64,000 bases of DNA from SG8-38 sp041576815 (lineage in GTDB: Bacteria > Myxococcota_A > Polyangia > Polyangiales > Houyiibacteriaceae), in NCBI GenBank assembly GCA_041576815.1, contig JBFGKE010000009.1:32399-96398 (forward strand), read 5' to 3'. Made by a program: the position numbers and the translations under genes. The notes beneath the pieces are model-generated. The model ran no database searches. It was not told the DNA's origin and was given only the letters and a program-made list of their open reading frames with translations. This document shows positions 60,843-64,000 of the stretch, piece after piece (position 1 is the stretch's first letter; each line of letters starts with the position of its first letter).

Positions 60843-61070
60843 CTAACCCACCAAGAGTTGCTTTTGGGGCAGATCTCTTCTGCCAACGCTCTCGGCACTG
60901 GTCGTCTTAGCGTTCGCCAGGGGTTTCGGCCCGGTGGCTAACCTCGGAAGAGAAGAGGTCGGGCGAGTCGTTTCGGTTGCGGCGCCACCGCGCGCCCGCT
61001 CCACGTTCGGGCAGTCAGGGTCGTAGATGAGCTCGATCTTGGTGGTCGACTTCGTCGTCCGTGTGTTCAA
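60843..61070 (-). pseudogene. Fragment of a thioredoxin-like 'DPDCPN' protein
   Basis: A TTG at 61070 overlaps the upstream stop (TTGA). The first 28 codons encode KIELIYDPDCPNVERARG, the N-terminus of a thioredoxin-fold protein common in mercury/arsenic contexts, which normally continues for about 60 more residues. Here it passes into unrelated sequence (AATETTRPTSS), ending at 60843. Consistent with a deletion or insertion that destroyed the rest. The start codon TTG and coupling to the dehydrogenase suggest an originally translated gene. Confidence 0.55.
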
Positions 61071-62215
61071 GCGAGGCCCTTGTTGGGGTTGAGTAGGAAC
61101 TTTTCGCCGGTTGCTTGTTTGCCGTAGACCGCGATCGCTTCGAGGGTGAGGGCCTCGGGGAGGGAGACCTCGCGGGTGTAGTGGCTCGCGAAGGTGGTTT
61201 TGATTTCGGCGGCGACGCGGGCCTGTAGCTTCTGAACCGCTTGGGGGCCGATCCTTTGGAGGAAGGGGAACAAGAGCCAGCCGCCGACGCCCCAGGCCAT
61301 GCCGAAGCTGCGGGTCAATACGATGGGGCTGCGATCCAGTCCGCCGTAGATGTAGACCTGCTTGTGTGTGGTGGAGCCGTAGGGGCTGTACGGGGCACCC
61401 GTTGCGCTCGCGGCGGCTTCCATGCAGGTGAGAATCTGCCCGGCCAGCGTGCCCCCGCCGATGGCGTCGAACGCCAGCGTCGCACCCGTCTCGACGAGCG
61501 CGTTGGTGAGATCTTTCATGAAGGTGGGTTCGCTCGAGTTGCAGACATGGGACGCCCCCATGCCGCGGAGCAGCTCGACCTGTTCGGGCTTGCGCACGAT
61601 GTTGACGAGGGGCACGTCGTCCGCGAGGCAGACCTTCTGGAGCATCTGACCGAGGTTGGAGGCGGCGGCGGTGTGCACGAGCGCCTTGTGACCCTCGAGA
61701 CGCATCGTCTCGACCATGCCGAGCGAGGTCAGTGGATTGACGAACCACGATGCGCCTTGTGCGGGGGTCGTACCGTCGGGGAACGGAAGCACCTGTTTCG
61801 CGGGAACACTGCGGTACTGTGAGTACATGGCGCCGCCGATCACGCCGACGGTTTTGCCGATCAGCGCCTGGGCAGACTCGTCAGCGCCAGCGGCAACCAC
61901 CACGCCTGCGCCCTCGTTGCCAGCCGGCAGGGACTTGTCGACCCGGACCGCCATGGCCCGCATGGACTTCTCGGGGACGCTTGCGGTGACGACCGGGCGA
62001 TCCGGACTGCCCGACGCGCGCATGGTCGACGGGTCCGCAGCGCCGAACAGAAGACCGAGGTCCGACGGGTTGATCGGCGATGCTTCGATGCGAACCAGCA
62101 CCTCGTCGTCTTTGGGCTGGGGGATGGGGACCGTTTCGAGCGAGAGCTCGAGGGTGCCGTCCCCTTTGATCATCGATCGCAATTGAAGGGCGTCGCCGGA
62201 GATTGCTTGGGTCAT
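61067..62215 (-). CDS. MDR-family NADPH:quinone oxidoreductase-like dehydrogenase
   Basis: A 382-residue medium-chain dehydrogenase/reductase: DEVLVRIEASPINPSDLGLL near the start, GNEGAGVVVAAG, the Rossmann segment ALVHTAAASNLGQML, and AFDAIGGG. No structural zinc cysteines are visible, pointing to quinone-oxidoreductase-like members. ATG 62215 follows GGAGG by three to four bases. An upstream start at 62299 is less likely. The gene fragment downstream (TTG 61070) overlaps its stop. Confidence 0.85.
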   Translation of the reverse strand: MTQAISGDALQLRSMIKGDGTLELSLETVPIPQPKDDEVLVRIEASPINPSDLGLLFGAADPSTMRASGSPDRPVVTASVPEKSMRAMAVRVDKSLPAGNEGAGVVVAAGADESAQALIGKTVGVIGGAMYSQYRSVPAKQVLPFPDGTTPAQGASWFVNPLTSLGMVETMRLEGHKALVHTAAASNLGQMLQKVCLADDVPLVNIVRKPEQVELLRGMGASHVCNSSEPTFMKDLTNALVETGATLAFDAIGGGTLAGQILTCMEAAASATGAPYSPYGSTTHKQVYIYGGLDRSPIVLTRSFGMAWGVGGWLLFPFLQRIGPQAVQKLQARVAAEIKTTFASHYTREVSLPEALTLEAIAVYGKQATGEKFLLNPNKGLA

Positions 62216-62428
62216 GACGCCTCCAGGCCGACCAGTTGGCGGCTTAGTTCGTAGGGCTTGGGCATGGTGCGGATCTAGCGGCGAGGGGGGTGGGGTCAAT
62301 GGGCCCTCATGGAGGACCGAGCCGGCCCGCGCGAGCGCCCGCCCTCGAATACGACAACACGGTGATTGGCAGCGCGCGAGCTACTCACTAGCTTGCTGTG
62401 AGGACCGAGGGTAGTCTGCGGAGTTGTC

Positions 62429-63040
62429 GTGAATACCTGGCTTCACCTGCTTGGTTTGTGCCTTGTTCCGTTGCTCGTGCACTGCAGCGACGGGCAGGCG
62501 AACCGGCCTTGCTTCACGTCTTGCGACGACGGTATGGCGTGTGTGCGGACGGGCTCGGGCCCGGAAACCTTCTGCATGCCGAGATGCGTTTTGCATTCTC
62601 AGTGCGCCCAAGGCGAGCTCTGCCTGTTGCAGGATTTGCGCACGAGCGGCGTCGCCAACGACTATGCCAGCACGTGCCTTTCGGCATCCCTGGAACCGAC
62701 GGTGGAGGGTGTCGCGTGCGAAGAGCGCGAGCTCGAAGCGTGCGATGCGAAGCCCGAGTGCGAATTTTACTCGGGTTCGAGGCTCGACCTGAAAATGAGA
62801 TGCCTCGAGGAACCGACTCCCGTCGCTTGCGTCGGACCCCACCCCGCCCGTCTCAATGCGCTAGCGGTTGGCGAGAACGCCGATGGTGAGGTGTACCTGT
62901 TCGGGGGCATAGTTTCGGTTTCGGCGTCGTCCGTGACGTTTATTGACCACGACGTCGACCACCCGCTCTTCTCGGAGCTCTTCGAGGTGCAGCCGGATGT
63001 GTGGCGGTGGCCGGAGTGTGAGCCGCCGGCTTCACTGTAG
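62429..63040 (+). CDS. Cys-rich lipoprotein, unknown
   Basis: A 203-residue lipoprotein (LVPLLVHC, C19), GTG start at 62429. Cysteine-rich repeats at about 28-130 (CFTSCDDGMACVR, CVLHSQCAQGELC, CEERELEACD) resemble the lipoprotein at 2799. Residues 140-175 include GEVYLFGGIVS. No known domain. Flanking gaps of 213 and 50 bases show nothing I can support. Confidence 0.7.
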   Translation: MNTWLHLLGLCLVPLLVHCSDGQANRPCFTSCDDGMACVRTGSGPETFCMPRCVLHSQCAQGELCLLQDLRTSGVANDYASTCLSASLEPTVEGVACEERELEACDAKPECEFYSGSRLDLKMRCLEEPTPVACVGPHPARLNALAVGENADGEVYLFGGIVSVSASSVTFIDHDVDHPLFSELFEVQPDVWRWPECEPPASL

Positions 63041-63090
63041 CGCCTTTGGGCGGGCGGTGTTGACTGCGGGGATGTCCCAGGCTTCGACGG

Positions 63091-63414
63091 TTACGCGGAG
63101 GCGGCTGCGCCGATCGCCCTACCCACTTGCTTTCGGTTTACGCCGAGGGCGAGGAGGGTGCGGATGAGGAGGTCGGCGGAGACGCTTGGATCGCCGGCTT
63201 CCATTTTGGCGACGCGGGATTGGCTGGAGCCGATGAGGTCGGCGACTTGGGTTTGGGTGTAACCGAGAGACTTTCTTCGTTTGGTCAGAAAGGCCGCGAG
63301 GGAGAGATGGAGCTCGATGTACTCGACATCTTCGTCGGTGAGGTTGAGGAAGTCTTGGGCCGACCCCACCTTCCAGCCGGCCGCTTCAAGGCGCCTTCGC
63401 TTTGCGGCTTTCAT
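63091..63414 (-). CDS. XRE-type antitoxin (HigA/HTH family)
   Basis: A 107-residue DNA-binding protein with a Cro/C1-type helix-turn-helix (TQTQVADLIGSSQSRVAKME near residue 60-80). The N-terminal helix region is short (EDVEYIELHLSLAAFL). The ATG at 63414 overlaps the toxin stop by four bases, so the pair is coupled. The likely role is neutralising the toxin and repressing the promoter. Confidence 0.82.
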   Translation of the reverse strand: MKAAKRRRLEAAGWKVGSAQDFLNLTDEDVEYIELHLSLAAFLTKRRKSLGYTQTQVADLIGSSQSRVAKMEAGDPSVSADLLIRTLLALGVNRKQVGRAIGAAASA

Positions 63415-63575
63415 CGGAAGGCCTCGTCGTAGAGCCGGATCCGACGCGCTGCACGCGTGAGCGCGGACCTGGGTGTGCTGCGGCTCTTCTTTGCGAAAGC
63501 ATCGGCAATGACGATCGCGTCGGCGTCCACCCGGTAGATGATTCGCCACTTGGGGTCTATCGGGCATCTAGCCAT
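63411..63575 (-). CDS. Short HigB/Gp49-like toxin
   Basis: An ATG at 63575 opens a 54-residue frame that ends in an ATGA overlap with the antitoxin. KWRIIYRVDADAIVIADAF followed by KKSRSTPRSALTRAARR is the C-terminal core of RelE/HigB (Gp49-type) toxins, which are normally about 100 residues. The N-terminal half is missing, so it may be a truncated, inactive toxin, or a naturally short one. It was below the size cut of simple gene tracks. No ribosome site is clear. Confidence 0.65.
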   Translation of the reverse strand: MARCPIDPKWRIIYRVDADAIVIADAFAKKSRSTPRSALTRAARRIRLYDEAFR

Positions 63576-63584
63576 AATCTCTCT

Positions 63585-63600
63585 ATGTCATATTTGACAT
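63585..63600. promoter_or_regulatory. Inverted repeat operator of the toxin-antitoxin pair
   Basis: ATGTCA-N4-TGACAT (six-base arms) lies ten bases upstream of the toxin start, in an AT-rich stretch. The position is typical of an autoregulatory operator bound by the HTH antitoxin. Confidence 0.6.
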
Positions 63601-63625
63601 GTTCTTGCAAATGAGCCTGCATGCT

Positions 63626-63642
63626 ACTCCCGTGGTGGGAGT
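63626..63642. terminator. Hairpin between SDR fragment and toxin gene
   Basis: Arms ACTCCC and GGGAGT with a five-base loop in the 179-base gap between the SDR 3' end and the toxin start. No T run, so a terminator function is uncertain. Confidence 0.3.
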
Positions 63643-63754
63643 TATCGGTCGCATGCCTGCGAAGTTGCGCGATTGCGCGCGCCCCGGGCGAGCGCTGAAG
63701 GCGCGCGTTCCTTTCGGCGAGCTCGGCTAGCTGGGGATTAGCGTTGGGCTTGGG

Positions 63755-64000
63755 TCATGAGCCCTCGAACCCCACGAGTTGGTGGCTCAGTTCGTCGAGG
63801 CGTTGGGCCGTGGCGTCGTCGTGGGCGTTGGGGTTTGGGGATTCGAGGGGCCAGCCGCCGCCGTTTTTGGATTTGTCGCGGTAGGTGCCGGTTTGGCTGT
63901 AGTAGGCGCCTGGGTGGGCTTCGACTTCGGGAGCGAGGGCGGCGTACAAGGTGGTTTGGGTGCCTTCCCAAGGCTCGACCATGCCCATCATGGCCATGAA
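63755..64000 (-). CDS. C-terminal part of a short-chain dehydrogenase, cut by the window edge
   Basis: The frame is open to the right edge. The last 80 residues (TQTTLYAALAPEVE, GAYYSQTGTYRDKSKNGG, WPLESPNPNA, ELSHQLVGFEG) match the C-terminus of retinol-dehydrogenase-like SDRs. The 5' part, with the NAD-binding and catalytic motifs, lies beyond the window, so no start is given. In-frame ATGs near 63997 are internal. Confidence 0.75.
   Translation of the reverse strand, partial: FMAMMGMVEPWEGTQTTLYAALAPEVEAHPGAYYSQTGTYRDKSKNGGGWPLESPNPNAHDDATAQRLDELSHQLVGFEGS

Noticed and set aside
1..64000. CRISPR arrays, tRNA or rRNA genes, IS elements
   Set aside because: No repeat-spacer pattern, no cloverleaf-type segments and no transposase-like frame were noticed.

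Overview
The window is a stretch of GC-rich, densely packed bacterial chromosome. Many genes are joined by 4- or 11-base start/stop overlaps and GTG starts are common. Numerous Cys-rich lipoproteins, a very large secreted FN3/beta-helix protein, an animal-type haem peroxidase and the mix of electron-transfer genes suggest an uncultured myxobacterial (Myxococcota / former Deltaproteobacteria) lineage. That placement is inferred from gene content only. I see no rRNA, tRNA, CRISPR array, phage or intact insertion sequence.

Layout. 1-2749: the edge of an unidentified gene, then a rubrerythrin / Fe-S CCG-domain / DUF3501 trio of redox proteins. 2799-6435: a lipoprotein and, on the minus strand, a compact ergothioneine operon egtB-egtD followed by a glutaredoxin-like gene. 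6511-19138: twelve minus-strand genes, mostly overlapping, that look like a membrane-linked sugar or lipid decoration pathway. They comprise an amidohydrolase, two methyltransferases, two 2-oxoglutarate oxygenases, a propeller glycosidase-like protein, a GtrB/ArnC-type GT2, an NDP-sugar epimerase, a DegT/ArnB-type aminotransferase, an ArnT/GT39-like enzyme, a UPF0104 membrane protein and an HTTM-like membrane protein. A divergent ATP-grasp ligase starts at 19193. 20423-25588: an MscS channel and a MacA/FtsX/MacB-like ABC efflux operon.

25657-36491: an epoxide-hydrolase-type enzyme; an arsM-marR arsenic methylation operon with a palindromic operator, bracketed by two copies of a short palindromic repeat; an acyl-CoA ligase; a ferredoxin/double-CDGSH protein; a CDF metal exporter; NhaA; an esterase; and a small sulfur-relay cluster (SQR remnant, TusE/DsrC, DsrE2). 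36859-45998: a metallophosphoesterase and a nitrous oxide reductase locus (cytochrome c, nosZ, nosD, nosF, nosL, nosY and an unknown polytopic protein), with a divergent fasciclin lipoprotein.

46020-64000: housekeeping and accessory enzymes (SDR, thioesterase, MBL hydrolase, haem peroxidase, YjbQ, CPA2 antiporter), secreted or lipid-anchored proteins including the 1468-residue protein, a quinone-oxidoreductase-type MDR enzyme with a gene fragment behind it, a HigBA-like toxin-antitoxin pair whose toxin is only 54 residues, and the C-terminus of another SDR running off the end.

How the parts fit: a facultative or microaerobic lifestyle with N2O respiration, sulfur handling, peroxide and thiol protection (rubrerythrin, ergothioneine, peroxidase) and metal/metalloid defence (ArsM, CDF), plus one substantial surface-glycan or glycolipid locus of unknown product.
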